NCBI GenBank assembly: GCA_964017185.1
Contig: OZ024872.1
Span: 46,896,188 to 46,960,187 of the forward strand
DNA: 64,000 nt
Direction: 5' to 3'
DNA from: Rugalucina vietnamica
Taxonomy: Eukaryota; Mollusca; Bivalvia; Lucinida; Lucinidae
Shown here: positions 46,937-58,909 of the stretch, piece after piece
How the letters are laid out: each line of letters begins with the position of its first letter
How positions within the stretch are numbered: the stretch's first letter is position 1
Program-made: the position numbers and the translations under genes
Notes under the pieces: model-generated
What the model saw: only the letters and a program-made list of their open reading frames with translations
The model's database searches: none
What the model was told of the DNA's origin: nothing

Positions 46937-47122
46937 CCACCTTTGTATCTATTTTAGACGCTTTTGTAAAACGAAAACGTGCACATAATTTTAGAATTAG
47001 AATAGATGGACCAAGAATCGATGCAATTAAAATCCCAGTTTGGACACCAGATGGGGCAAAAAATGCATCACAAAACGTAACAAAATATTTTTTTGACAAC
47101 ACACTTGAAGAGAAGTATAACT
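46937..47122 (+). pseudogene. Unidentified C-terminal coding fragment
   Basis: A frame without stops for about 61 codons ending in TAG: TTFVSILDAFVKRKRAHN, then FRIRIDGPRIDAIKIPVW and a tail KYFFDNTLEEKYN. Two decayed relatives are at 51,860-51,970 and 52,210-52,330 (RIEGSGIEI..., ...SDNTLEEQND), each followed by the same post-stop sequence CTCTTTCCCAACAAGGTA. Conserved protein-level text across decayed copies suggests a real former protein, host exon or transposon; the family is not recognised. Confidence 0.45.
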
Positions 47123-47329
47123 AGCTCTTTCCCAACAAGGTAGCCATCCGGCTAGTCCCAACCAAGGCCAAAGGCAGCGAGCACAACAGAGAGACATCCT
47201 CAACTAAAGAACTGCAATTTCTTGTCATTCACAATAACGTTTCTATTTATTTCCAGATGTTCTCTTGTCATCTTTTTATAACAAAGACTCCAAATGGCGG
47301 TCATGCTTAGAAAGGCATGACAGAGCATA

Positions 47330-47590
47330 ACAAAATCTTGCCCATGCAATATACAGAGATTTCTTAAAGTTAACAAAAATGAAATTTTCATTAGAAAAAA
47401 ATGATATTTTCTTATTTTTGCTCAAAACATAGATTGTGGCTACACGTTAAAACCACCTTGCCAAGGCGGTTCTAGCGATCCACGATCTATGTTTTGTAGC
47501 TAAATAAGACAAATAGATAACCCCCTGCTAATCCCAGTTTTTCTACATAAAGGGGGGTTCTAGGGGATATTCTTCTCATTGACATGTTTT
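47330..47590. mobile_element. Hairpin MITE family II
   Basis: Left end AAAATCTTGCCCATGCAATA, hairpin 47,423-47,497 (ATTGTGGCTACACGTTAAAA mirrored), right end GACATGTTTTCCTGATGG. Diverged copy. Confidence 0.7.
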
Positions 47591-47789
47591 CCTGATGGCA
47601 CACCACAATATGCAAAACTACACGTCTTCTTAAAATAATAAATAAAAACAAAACACCCTGCAGCAAGATCCAGTGAGCTAAAACAAACGAAGAAGTTCAT
47701 TTGCGATCTGTGCGTAGCGAACGCGTTCACAAAATGGTCAAAATAAAAACCCGGTTATATGCAAAGTATATACCCATGTACGGTCTTTA

Positions 47790-47992
47790 TCCACGATAGT
47801 GAAGATACTTCTTTTCCATTCTTTAAGAGCAGTATCCTCAACACCCTCTCGTTTACACCATCGATTACCGAAATCATTCAATGCAGATGCAATCTCCTCC
47901 CTATATATGTCGAAATTAATGTAGGAAGGGAATCTATATTTCGGACCTTTAGAAACAATTTTGCGAATTCTAGAATCCGAAGTTATTTTTAA
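47790..47992 (-). pseudogene. RT N-terminal fragment (Penelope-like)
   Basis: A minus frame within 47,738-48,040 reads TSDSRIRKIVSKGPKYRFP, NFDIYREEIASALNDFGNRW and CKREGVEDTALKEWKRSIF. I associate this text with the region N-terminal to the RT core in the same bivalve retroelement family (recollection, not a search). It is cut after IVDK. It is the only N-terminal piece in the window; all other RT remnants are C-terminal, as expected from 5' truncation. Confidence 0.6.
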
Positions 47993-47999
47993 ATAAACC

Positions 48000-48138
48000 C
48001 GGAGCAAACGAAAAACACCAGTTGAACCCCGGTGGGCCAAGCAACAGACAATAAGCTCCGGCCCAAACCAACTTAACTGAATTGCTTTATGTCGTTGCCA
48101 TTATAGAGTCTGACGCCCGACCCACCGGCGTTAAACCA
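48000..48138 (-). mobile_element. Penelope-like RT end/3' UTR fragment joined to an N-terminal fragment
   Basis: GACGCCCGACCCACCGGCGT is the C-terminal codon region and GGTGGGCCAAGCAACAGACA the start of the 3' UTR, in minus orientation. It abuts the N-terminal RT fragment at about 47,995, so on the element's strand the order is C-terminus/3' UTR, then N-terminus. Unit A has the 48.0-48.14 part at 14,195-14,310 but not the N-terminal part. Confidence 0.65.
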
Positions 48139-49556
48139 ATTTTTAAATTTTAGGCGTTCTGTAAAACTAACAAAACACATGTACATGTTCGTATGCATGT
48201 ATGCAATAGATAAAAAATTATGTACATGTATGTCATTTAGTGTATAGCTTTTATCATATAGAAGATAAGTGATTGCGAAGTCTGCCGTAAAACAACCGGA
48301 ACAATAGTCGTATTTCAATATAGGCACATAAGCAAGCAATCGATTTTACTAGCGCTGAGGTAAATTTACGGAGACTTTCCGATAATATCCGATATTGGAC
48401 GGCGATATTCGATTATCATTCGGCTAATCTGTCCAGGTAATGTCAGTGTTGCCTTGGGACAGTTGTTGTAGGGATTAAAGATTTCGTCGCTTTATTTTAA
48501 CAGCTTTCTCTGCAGCTTTCTCTGCGTGAAAACTTGATTTTAATTAAGCGCAGTTGACATGTTAAAAGACTAAATGCATGACGCAGGGACCGGGGGTATT
48601 CATCTGCTACCCACATGTCACTTCGGATGATTTTATATAGGATATAACAGAGAACCAACGTAAACAAAATCATTCGTCTTGCAGACGCGGACACGCCTTT
48701 GCATTTTCAAGATGATTTAAGAAGCTGCATATATTAATAGACTTCATTAGTATATGGAGAATAAACGTGTTGTTCCCCTTTTGAAAATAGCGCAGTAGTA
48801 ATCATATTGTTAAAAATAAATTTAGAAGGCCATCAGGATCCGAATGTGAAAGACACATATAGAATATTAAATAAATTCATTTTTCTTTATATAGAAATTA
48901 AATGTAATTCGCGCCAAATAAATGAATTTAGAATATTTATACATTTTCGCTGGGTAAAAAAACTTAGATATTCACAGTCTATATATCATGAAAGATCAGT
49001 CGAATTAAATTCTTCACATCTACACTCAACTGGGCGGTGTATAGGCGGTGATGACCTGCACAGCGCTGAAACACAATTTTCCATAAGACCGGTTACTCTT
49101 ATCCAAGTATGCAGTTCAACCTTGATACAGTTTTAATGATAACCAATCTGGTCTTTGTCTGACATGGTCAGAAATGCCAACCAGAAAGTAGGTTTTTACG
49201 CTTTGCTGATTATAAGGTAGTTAAAACGATCATCATGGATGACTAGGTCGGGGGATTACACCTGACATCCAGCGTATTAGGCTGTCGCCGCAAGGTATTA
49301 AAGGCACGCTTCATATAAAAACATTCTCACATGATAATTTGGCAGCGTCATAGGAGAGCTGTTTTGACAGACAAATTCTGCATATCAGGCAGGCTACTCT
49401 TAGCCAAGTCTGCATACAGAGATTATTAATTAAACTACATTTTTGTTTTGTTAAAGCACCATGCGGTGTAAACCTGACATGCCTCAATAATGCAAAAGGT
49501 TTATTTTCTAAGACAGGTCAAGAAACAACCACATGTACAAAAAAAATTACCAAATG

Positions 49557-49728
49557 AGCCTTCGCATAGGAAAACAAGCTTGGTTTCCGACCAGGTCAGG
49601 CACAAAGCGGCCTGTACAGTCACAGAAGCAGGCTAGAAGTTTGAAATTTCGTATTTAAGAAGAAGAAGGATTTATCACACCTTTATATTTTATTTACTAT
49701 CTATGAAGCGAAAACAAAGACGCGGAAA
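49557..49728 (+). mobile_element. Palindromic MITE family I, partial
   Basis: GAGCCTTCGCATAGGAAAAC at the left, then CAGAAGCAGGCTAGAAGTTT and GCGAAAACAAAGACGCGGAA. The hairpin and right end are missing. Confidence 0.7.
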
Positions 49729-49804
49729 CTTGCCATTTTCATTTCCATTGAGAATTATATCAAATTATTTCTTTGTCGTCAAGGATTTCATATATCGCAT
49801 ATAA

Positions 49805-49835
49805 GAAAGAAAGAAAGATAGAAAGAAACGAATAA

Positions 49836-49883
<48 letters not shown>

Positions 49884-49930
49884 AATGAATGAATGAATGA
49901 ATGAATGAATGAATGAATGAATGAATGAAT
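49805..49930. repeat. GAAA then GAAT microsatellite
   Basis: About 80 bp of GAAA repeats followed by about 46 bp of GAAT/AATG repeats. Confidence 0.97.
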
Positions 49931-51461
49931 GCGCATTTCACGAATCCGTAATTACACAAATGTAGGAGTCTTCTCTACTACGATACATGTATAATGATTA
50001 AATGTTTTTGTTTCGTGTCAAAATGCTTTTGAGAAAGATATTAAAAAAAAAGATTTTAAATATCTTTGAATTCTTCACCTTGGTTAAATAAAGCATGCAT
50101 AATGTGTTATGGAACAGTGTCATCCCCACGCACCGCATTCGAAAAATGAGTAATTATACTCGTTCGGTTTGTTCAATTATATCTCGAGTATGTGTGAAAT
50201 ACTTAAGTTAAATGGATTACATGTAATTTGATTTCTTTAATTGTTGTCGGGATTCAACTGTTCATGCGATGATCGCTTTAAACGTTTACGTTTGATGTTT
50301 TTGTTCTTTAATTAAAGCTAATAAAAGCTGCTATTTTGTTTGGATTGACTTTGAATGACAGGTATCGAGCACTCGTCCTGTTGCGGATTACACCATCAAA
50401 AGAAAAATACAAATACCTCATGAAATAATTATAAAAAAGATTCTCATAAAAATAAAATGATAAATTAAATGAGTAGAACTTGATTGCGAATTTAACACAC
50501 TGTCATTACTAATTGACATTATGGAATCATGAGCGAATTGACATCTGTGTTTTCAATTCGGCATCTACTGCCGAAAAAGGAGAAAAAAATATGGTAAAGT
50601 TTAATGTATTATTTCCGCAAAATATCACTCTCTAAACTTAAGCCTATTAATTTATTCATATAAAATTCTTTATTACACTATCAGTCATCAAATACATTTC
50701 ATTTTCATATTAGAGCGATAATCTTCGACAACCCCATTATTACCTGGAAATTAAGTCGGGTCTTATCGGTGCATTTTACGGATACTCACGGAAATTCCAG
50801 ATAGAAAATAATATTTATTATTTTTTTTGTCCTTGCTCAAACAGACCAATTTATCGTTGAGCTACAAAAATAAAAAAAAATACACCAGATTAAAATATAA
50901 TATTTCTACTACATTGGACCGTTTGTGACGCCTAACATTTATGTAAAATTATAGCTTAAACCTGTTGCTGAAGTCATGTACCTAGGCGTATTTAACCGCG
51001 TTTTACGGAAATTTTGCTATATATTTAATTAAATTGCGTACAACAAGACGGCCGTCCCCAAACAGACCATTTTATAATAGCGCTACGTCAAAAATTTAAA
51101 AACTATGGTAAAGATAAAGAATTATACTTTCTAACGCCGTTCGTGATATAAAAATATCACAAGAAATAAGAAAGTTACGAAGTGTTAAATATTTTTTCCC
51201 TATATGTTTTATACAAATTATTGGCCAATACCTGTACAAGTGCTAGTACGACTAAAGTACCCCATGTGTGCATTCTTCTTGCATATACACCGTATAGTAT
51301 GTGAGCTAATTAGAATGCTTATAAGATAACTCGCAGAAGAACTGGATATGCACTGATTAAAACAAGAGCGCGAAGGCTTTGATTGGCCCCGCGGTTTCAG
51401 AGGGGAAGATGGACGTCAGAGCAAGCTCGCGTGTGAGCCTTCGACTCAGGTGAGCTAAAAT

Positions 51462-51700
51462 GAGCCTGTGCGTGAGAAAACCAACAATTTGGGTTCCGAA
51501 CAGGCCCGAAACAAACCAAGCTGTACAGTCATAGAAGCAGGATAGAAGCTTGAAATTTCGGATTTAAGAAGAATATAAGTATTGTACTATCCACTTAGCG
51601 AAAACAAAGGTACTGATCAGCTTCGCGGTTACTGCGAAGCTGAGCTGCGCATTTGTTTGCGCCTAGTATGCTGATTGTTGGTTTTCCCATGCAGCGGCTC
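51462..51700 (+). mobile_element. Palindromic MITE family I, complete
   Basis: GAGCCTGTGCGTGAGAAAACC at the left and GGTTTTCCCATGCAGCGGCTC at the right, central hairpin around 51,635. The left half only is kept at the matching site in A (14,654). Confidence 0.85.
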
Positions 51701-51826
51701 AAATAGTATTTTAACAAAATGGTAAGTGAAGCAGACAGAACAGTCCGTAATGACTTTAACAATCGCTAAATATTTTTATAGAATGTCAACCTATTATATG
51801 GTAGTTGATTTTTAGCATAGCGTTCA

Positions 51827-52565
51827 GTTCTCCTTGAATTGGCCAATGTTAATTAAGAATAGAGGGATCAGGAATCGAAATTTAAAGTCCCAAAATAGAC
51901 ACCAGCTGGGAAAGAAAATACATAAAACACGACAAAACATTTTCAGACAACACACTCGAAGAGCAGAATGACTAGCTCTTTCCCAACAAGGTAATCATCC
52001 GGCTAAGTTTCAACAGGAACGAAAGGCAACGAGCACGACAGAGAGGCAGGCGCAATAAACAGTAGTACAGTATAATGAAGATAAACCACTTTTCCATGGC
52101 ACATCGATTATCGTTTTTACCGGGGACAAGTATGATGAAGATAAACCAATTTTCCTGAGACACAATTTTTCTGTTCAGTTCTCCTTGAATTGACCAATGT
52201 TAATTAAGAATAGAGGGATCAGGAATCGGTGCAATTAAATTTAAAGTCCCAACATAGACACCAGCTGGGAAAGAAAATACATAAAACACAAAACATTTTC
52301 CGACAACACACTCGAAGAGCAGAATGACTAGCTCTTTCCCAACAAGGTAGTCATCCGGCTAAGTTTCAACAAGAACAAAAGGCGACGAGCACGACAGAGA
52401 GGCAGGCGCAATAAACAGTAGTATAATAAAGATAAATCACTTTTCCTGGGACATCGATTATCGTTTTTACTTGGGACAAGTATGATGAAGATAAACCAAT
52501 TTTCCTGGGACACAATTTATCGTTTTTCTGGGGACAACGCCGAAAACTTTTTTTCCTGGGGACAT
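51827..52565 (+). repeat. Local tandem duplication (~350 bp) with nested ~50-bp repeats
   Basis: CAGTTCTCCTTGAATTG..CAATGTTAATTAAGAATAGAGGG begins at 51,827 and again at 52,175. Each unit carries a decayed copy of the fragment seen at 46,937, then short repeats of AAGATAAACCAATTTTCCTG plus TATCGTTTTTACCGGGGACA. Unit A lacks all of it. Confidence 0.75.
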
Positions 52566-52929
52566 CCTCGAAATCATAAAGAAAAAAAAAATAAATAAAA
52601 ACAAAAATAGAGTTCAACTGGGGAACACATGGAACAAAATTTTTTGATGTAATTAAGTTAAAATCCCAACCACATACACCAGAAATACAGCGATTATCAT
52701 TATCATTAATAAAACCTTTTTTCTAGTACAGCGAAATTACCATTTCTTTCAGTACAGCGAAAATGTATTAGTGATTATTTAAAACGGACTGGAATAAAAA
52801 CTAAAACAAGATCTGTACTGGCTAACACATGTATTACAAGATGTTGCTGCAAAGAAAGCCAAACCTCGACCCAAAGATACTAGGCGGGAATGAGAGCATT
52901 TCCACTGATTCATCAAAATGAATAGCTTT

Positions 52930-53690
52930 TTAATATAAAGCACGCTTTAAAAATCAAACTTAGATTCGTTTTTTTTCCGCTAGTGAAGTCACATGATACA
53001 TTGTCACTAGAATCCACATACGACGGACACTTGAGTCCAATTTTACCTTATGCATTTTAGTTGGTACACATATGATGATGTGTTGGCCAAATGTTGTTGC
53101 TCTTTTCTTCTGTTTCGGCCTTTTAATTGTGCCTTTATATATTTAGCCTCGTAAGAGGAAATAGCTTATTATTCTGTTCACCTTATGTTACCGTATATTC
53201 TCTTTGTATCTGTGCTTATTTATAATTTATTTGTTTCCTTCCTGGGATTTTTTTTTCGCTATTGAAGTCACGTGATACATTGTCACTAGAAACCCCATAT
53301 GACAGACACGGACAATTGTGTCCAATTTTACCTTATGCATTTTAGTTGGAACACATATGATGATGTTGTTCTGTTTCGGCCTTTTTATTGTGCCTTTATA
53401 TATTTAGCCGCGTAAGAGGAAATAGCTTCTTATGTTACCGTATATTTTTTTGTAAAAACCAACAATCTGCATATGCGAAAACAAAGACGCAGATCAGCTT
53501 CGCGATAACCGCGAAGCTGATCAGCGCCTTTGTTTTCGTTACTCGGATAGTACAGTTCCTCTTCTACTTAAATACGAAATTTCAAGCTTCTAGCTCTTTT
53601 CTGTGACTGTACAGGTCGGTTTGTGTCGGACCTTGTCGGAAACCACATTGTTGGTTTTCCCACGAAGCGGCTCATTTATTTGTTTCCTTG
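52930..53690 (+). repeat. Local tandem duplication (~280 bp) present once in A
   Basis: GAAGTCACATGATACATTGTC ... GCCTTTTAATTGTGCCTTTA at 52,985-53,135 recurs at 53,261-53,400. Unit A has one copy (14,838-14,990). The second copy is interrupted by a family I MITE at 53,454-53,673. Confidence 0.8.
53454..53673 (-). mobile_element. Palindromic MITE family I
   Basis: Starts AAAAACCAACAATCTGCATA (outer ~15 bp of the left end missing), hairpin around 53,505, right end GGTTTTCCCACGAAGCGGCTCA. Unit A and the adjacent tandem copy have the site without it (about 15,045 and 53,205). Confidence 0.8.
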
Positions 53691-54269
53691 CTGGGAAAGA
53701 GCTAGCCATCCTTCATTTCAAACGCGTTATTAAAGGAGAACGCAATATTCAACAGCAATATCTTTAAAAGTTAAGTCTAAAGATATAATCAAAACAATTA
53801 TTTTGGCGCATTTATTTTTTCAAATCGGTCAAGGATAAATTGAGATCTTGGCAATTTAATTTTTGGAACGAAATGACTTCGTCCGCCGTTTTAAATATGT
53901 AATTAGAAAACAATAAAATAAAAAAGAATGAATTAATTTTATATTTTAAAACTAATATGGTGAAATATGGACAAAATTGATGGTAAACTAATAGTAGAAA
54001 ACATTAAAAACAAAATTTAACAGACTAACAGAAACATGTTTTAAATATTGATTATGCATATGTAATTTGGACTTTCTGACCATGAATATCAAATACGGCT
54101 GCCTCCTTACACAGAAATCAAAGAATATTCAAACCAATATAATTTTTTCAAGTTCTGTTCGATTTTAATAAAACTTGTACCATATTGTTAAGTGAGGTGA
54201 GTTCTATCATTTAAGATGCATTGGGGCCTTTCCCTTTAAAGTTACATGGTGTTTCGTTGTTATTTTTCT

Positions 54270-54548
54270 CCACCTTGTGATCGTTCAAAGGCGATACTTC
54301 TGTTGTAGTTCCAATTGCTTTATTATTTGGTGTTTATTTTTTGTGCTGTTTCCACCTTATGTACGTTTTCATATTTGAAGTAAAGTTTGGGTAACTGAGT
54401 GGCCGCTGGGAAATAGCTGCTCATTCCGCTTACGATATTTCCTTTTTATGTGTACCTGACTGTCAATTTTCGTACTTTTTTCCCATTTCGTTTTTTTTTT
54501 AGAGTGGAAATTTCTTTCTGGTTGTGCCGTTTTCTGATCATTGCAAAC
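54270..54548 (+). mobile_element. Old Penelope-like 3' UTR copy (B counterpart of 15,958)
   Basis: Same site and extent as in A, with a few indels: GGCGATACTTCTGTTGTAG ... GCCGTTTTCTGATCATTGC. Confidence 0.75.
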
Positions 54549-55795
54549 TTTAACCTTTATGCCTAGACAGTTGGTTTAAGTCCTGGACATTCTATCCTTA
54601 CTAATTTAAAGCGCCTCTAAATTCTGGCAAGTAAACATAAAACACACACGGTCATATTATCCGTACATGTAACATTTCTGTTGTATTGCCCTGTTCGTGT
54701 TGTTTTGATACCACCAAACCCGTCTTTCAATATTATGATTTTAAAGAGAATTCGCCACGCTATTTGCATAATACAGATCCCAGTTGGAAAAAAAACCTTT
54801 ATGCGCTGATGTCTTCTCAGCACGATGGTGCACTGCATGAAGCAAATTTAAATACACTTTGAAAAGCAACATTTTCGTCAACATGAAATTTACACGTTCA
54901 TACTGGATATTTGCACGACAGGGGATATCATTTATAGGAACATTATACGTATCTAGGAATTCACTAAGAGATTATATTTTGCGAAAATGAGTATATGAAT
55001 ATATACTGTTCAAAAATGGTTAAGGATCAAACTTTTAAGGATGCATTTTTGGGCAAATCGATACTTAATCAATATTTCATTTATATGGTGGTTTAGCAGT
55101 TTTATTGCACTTTCATATGCCACCAATATTGATATTGTGATTCATCTGACTTAAGCACTGATGTTCTTTAAACCACACTACCCTAGACACCAAAGTGATA
55201 AAAAGTCCATAAAAACTGATTCCATAAAACAATTTTGCCAACTCATGAAAACTTTGCAAATTTGCATGACAGTCATCAAGTTTAATCATTTCTAAGTTCA
55301 TCCAGCCAAATACGATTGGAGATTCCATGCCATTTTGAAAGTTTTGCACGAAGTAACTATACACACCATCAATTTTCTATGGGAATTTCATACCACTTTC
55401 ATTTTAAGGGTAGTCTGACTTAAAGCCTAGTCTCGTTGAATGCAAAGACTTTTGTTTCGATTCTCAAGTGTAAAAAGCTTACAAAATGAATGACCTTGAT
55501 GATAGAATTGTTTCATTTTAGCAGCAATTCGAATTCTTCTTGAAATTGCATGTTTTAAGTTTGATCGCTAACTTTATTTGTCCAGTATAGATGAACTATA
55601 CGGCGTACATTGGAACCATTTCTTAAAGACATCGACCACAATCTTATCTATTGACTAAGATGATACAAATGTCGACATTCCAGACGCATATTAAAAGGCA
55701 TCCTTTATTTGATCACATTTATTTTGGAGTGCATTGACTTCATTCTGATTTATGTCATTATTCAATATACTGACGGGCCATTATATATGTAAAGA

Positions 55796-56780
55796 GGTAC
55801 AAGCAGGCAAAGATCAGGAAAAGGCGCAATCAGAAAAAGATTCCCACTCCAAAAACCGAGGTGGGAAAAAACCAAACTAACAATCAGGCACCCACACCAT
55901 GAAACATATCGTAAGCCGAATGAGCAGCTATTTTCCCAATAGGTGGCCACTCAGTTACCTTAACTTAACTAAAAATATGAAAACATACATAAGGCGCCAA
56001 CAGCACAAAAAATTTTAAACACCAAGACATAAAACAAAAAGAACCACTACAGAAGTATCGACTTGGAACGATCAGTAACACAAAGTTACTGGCGGGCTTA
56101 AACCGGTTTTACAGGTACCTAACCTCACCCTCAGCTTCTGCAGTGGTTCACAACATTCAGCCAGTTCTTCGGTCCTCGTGGTGAATCTCTAACTAGTCAA
56201 TGAATCATCAAGAACAAACAAATAAATCATGATAAACATCCTGATGAATCAAAAACCAGGACTCACAGATTGAGTAAGCTGCCCGACGATGGAGATCCCT
56301 GGGCGCCGAATAACCTACTAACTCCGGAGCAAAAGAAAAACACCAGTTGGACCCCGGTGGGCCAAGCAACAGACAAGAAGCTCCGGCCCCAACCAACTAA
56401 AATGAATAGCTTTAAGTCGGGGCCATCATAGAGTCTGACGCCCGACCCACCGGCGTGCAATTAAAGAAGGCAGCATAGTTATCAACCATGATTGGGTTAA
56501 AAACTAAGCATGCAGACTGTCGCATAACATTCAAGTTATAACCTATACGTCTGTAACGTGATATGATTTTTCCGAACTGAAGAGAAAAATCATTTATTCC
56601 TTTAAGTTTCTTTAATTTGTAAACCAAGTCACCATAAAATTCAGGTTCCGAAAGGCCCTCACTTAAAAGTGTCTTTAACCCAACATTATATTTGGAAATC
56701 AATTCATAGTGTCTACGATAAAATTTAGAAAAGGTTTTTCGAAGTTTATGATACCGATAGCCCTGTTGGAGAAGTTTTGT
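55796..56780 (-). mobile_element. Penelope-like element, ~1 kb copy
   Basis: The 3' terminus GGTACAAGCAGGCAAAGATC is at 55,796 and the 5' truncation at about 56,780 (GAGAAGTTTTGTA). Unit A has the empty site at about 18,812-18,835 (TATATGTAATGTATGTTTTACAAGGCC, one insertion point). It contains the 3' UTR and about 122 codons of RT. Confidence 0.85.
56412..56780 (-). pseudogene. RT C-terminal fragment, intact frame
   Basis: Minus frame: KLLQQGYRYHKLRKTFSKF, then KYNVGLKTLLSEGLSEPEF, LNVMRQSACLVFNPIMVDN and the end ASDSMMAPT. No stop or frameshift over about 122 codons, so this is among the youngest copies. The open frame continues upstream into host backbone (to 56,900), which is not part of the protein. 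Confidence 0.8.
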
Positions 56781-57467
56781 AGAGATAGGGCCATTAAAAC
56801 CTGTTCCAATTCGCGTTTTCGTACGTTGAATTGATTGGAAGATTAAAAGATTTAAAGCGAGGCTGACGCTTATTTTCGTATCAAATGTCCTACGTGGCAC
56901 ATTAGCAAGTTGATTCCAAAGCAGAAGTCAACAGAGTACCTTGAACAAAGCTCCACCATTAGACCTGGGTTTGGGTAAACTTAAACCAAAATCACGACAA
57001 GTAATATTTTCTACAATCAACAAATAAACGAGATTGTCGCTCTTTCACAAATGGTTGTCATTCAAAAACTTAGAGTGAAGCGACTTAATTGAATTTCAAA
57101 GATACCCAAGAATTACATTTTGTTATTAAAATTCATGTTTTTAAGGATTTACTTTTGTTTTCACAATTTATCAAAGTGGATGTGCAAGGATTTATTTGTC
57201 ATTTTCTCGGGAAAACATAACTCCGTGTCTTTCTTATTTTCAAAACCGGAGATTAGATTCACGGTTTGTCTGAGGCACTATCTGTAATTCAATCCGCAAC
57301 AGCAGATATTGGTAATATTCCCAGGGGAATATGCAAATACAGTCACTTTATCAAGTTGAGATTAGATGCTGAAACACAACATTTATCCATTTGCTTGTTC
57401 AAAGGCTGCTTTATTACTTTACCTTTTTAAAGTATAAGCCTAGCAGGCGTTTATGATATTAGAAAAA

Positions 57468-57763
57468 GGTACAAGTATGCAAAGATCAGGAAAAGGCGCA
57501 ATCAGAAAAAGATTCCCACCCCAAAAACCGAGGCGGGAAAAACAAAACTAACAATCAGGCAATGAGCAGCTATTTTCCCAATAGGTGGCCACTCAGTTAC
57601 CTTAACTTAACCAAAAATATGAAAACATACATAAGGCGCCAACAGCACAAAAAATTAAACGCCAAGACATAAAACAAAAAGGACCACCACAGAAGTATCG
57701 CCTTGGAACGATCAGTAACACAAAGTTACTGGCGGACTTAAACCGGTTTTACATGACCATAAC
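57468..57763 (-). mobile_element. Penelope-like 3' UTR-only copy
   Basis: The 3' terminus GGTACAAGTATGCAAAGATC follows ATTAGAAAAA; truncated at about 57,763. Unit A has the empty site at about 20,566-20,590 (GATATTAAAAAAATCATTCTTC). It lacks ~35 bp (the CACTTATACCATG region) relative to other copies. Confidence 0.85.
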
Positions 57764-57989
57764 TGTTATTCTTCGGCCTGTTCACTTGGGGATGTAGTGT
57801 TTTCGACAGATGTCTTTGGCACTTGATTCAGAAGAAAATGAATCCGTTTATCGAGACAAATAAATTGGCATATGTCATATAACAGTTTATATTAAAGGCC
57901 ACAGAATTGTCAGTCGCTGTCATAGATTTCTTTTTTCTTCGTAGGTGGATTTACAAATTGTGTTACTTAGTGCGGTTCTTATAATTTTA

Positions 57990-58125
57990 CGGTTTGGTAT
58001 TGAATTTTTGAGCTGTTTGCATCTTATGAATGTGTTCATATCTTATGAATATGTTCATATGTTTAGTTAAGTCCGTGTAAATGAGAGGCAACCTATTCGG
58101 AAATAGCTTCTCACTCTGCGTTATC
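57990..58125 (+). mobile_element. Old Penelope-like 3' UTR fragment (B counterpart of 22,120)
   Basis: AATGAGAGGCAACCTATTCG and GGAAATAGCTTCTCACTCTG. Shared with A and D, so it predates the triplication. Confidence 0.55.
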
Positions 58126-58909
58126 AAGACAAGATTGTGTTTTGGTCCGACGAAGAATTTAGATCTGATAACGAATAAAACTAATAGCATTTGCATATTT
58201 TTGTCTAAACTGCAAAAGATTAACTCTCTATGGAATTTGGAGAAAGACATATTTCAACGGTCATTGCTCACCTTAAAACTACAGTAATATTTACAATGTC
58301 TATGATTTAAAAAAAAAAAGCATTTGTCTCCATAAGATTATTGCATGATCATCTCTATAAAGGACTCTTAAATATCTTTGAATATATTTTCTTTAGTCAG
58401 GGAACAATACGAAAAATGGCATTTGAAATCTGATACGCTTATGTCAAAATCAAATAAAATAAACAAATGGTTAACAAGAATAAGATATCTGTTTACAGTT
58501 TTAATCCATCATAAGGATTTCCCTTGTCGACAAAGTTAACTCTTGTTTCTGGTAGGGTCCATCGGGATTTAAATATAGTCTTTCTTTCGCTCTGGTATTT
58601 CAAAGTCGGCGTTGCTGTTTGATCCTCGGTTCTTCGTCATCACAGTGCTTATTCATGTGTGATATTCTGTGCTGGTTCTTGAACCAGCCAGGACCGAATA
58701 TATCATTTTTGTCAAATTACATCATTCTAATGGCTAGGACAGGAGCCTTGTAAAATCGATGACCATCTTGTTGGGAAAGACCTCGGCCTGTTGCTCGCTT
58801 TGCCTGTTGGTAAATTTGTTTTTTGGTATTTTGTGTTTTCCTTTCTATCCCGCCTGTTTATGTTGGATCCCATGCAAAATACAGAGAGTATTCTTCAGCT
58901 GTAAAAAAT

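Larger units (their letters stand above)
48292..51267. other. B-only insertion or A/D deletion (~3 kb)
   Basis: Unit A reads continuously across GAAGTCTGCCGAGCTAAAATATGCATTC (14,433-14,458), as does D with changes. B has GAAGTCTGCCG at 48,281-48,291 and resumes GCATTCTTCTTGC at 51,268. The inserted DNA has no long frame and no clear inverted ends. It contains a MITE family I fragment (49,557-49,728), a GAAA/GAAT microsatellite, and two diverged copies of a ~100-bp phrase with CAAACAGACCAATTTATC at 50,845 and 51,060. Confidence 0.6.
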
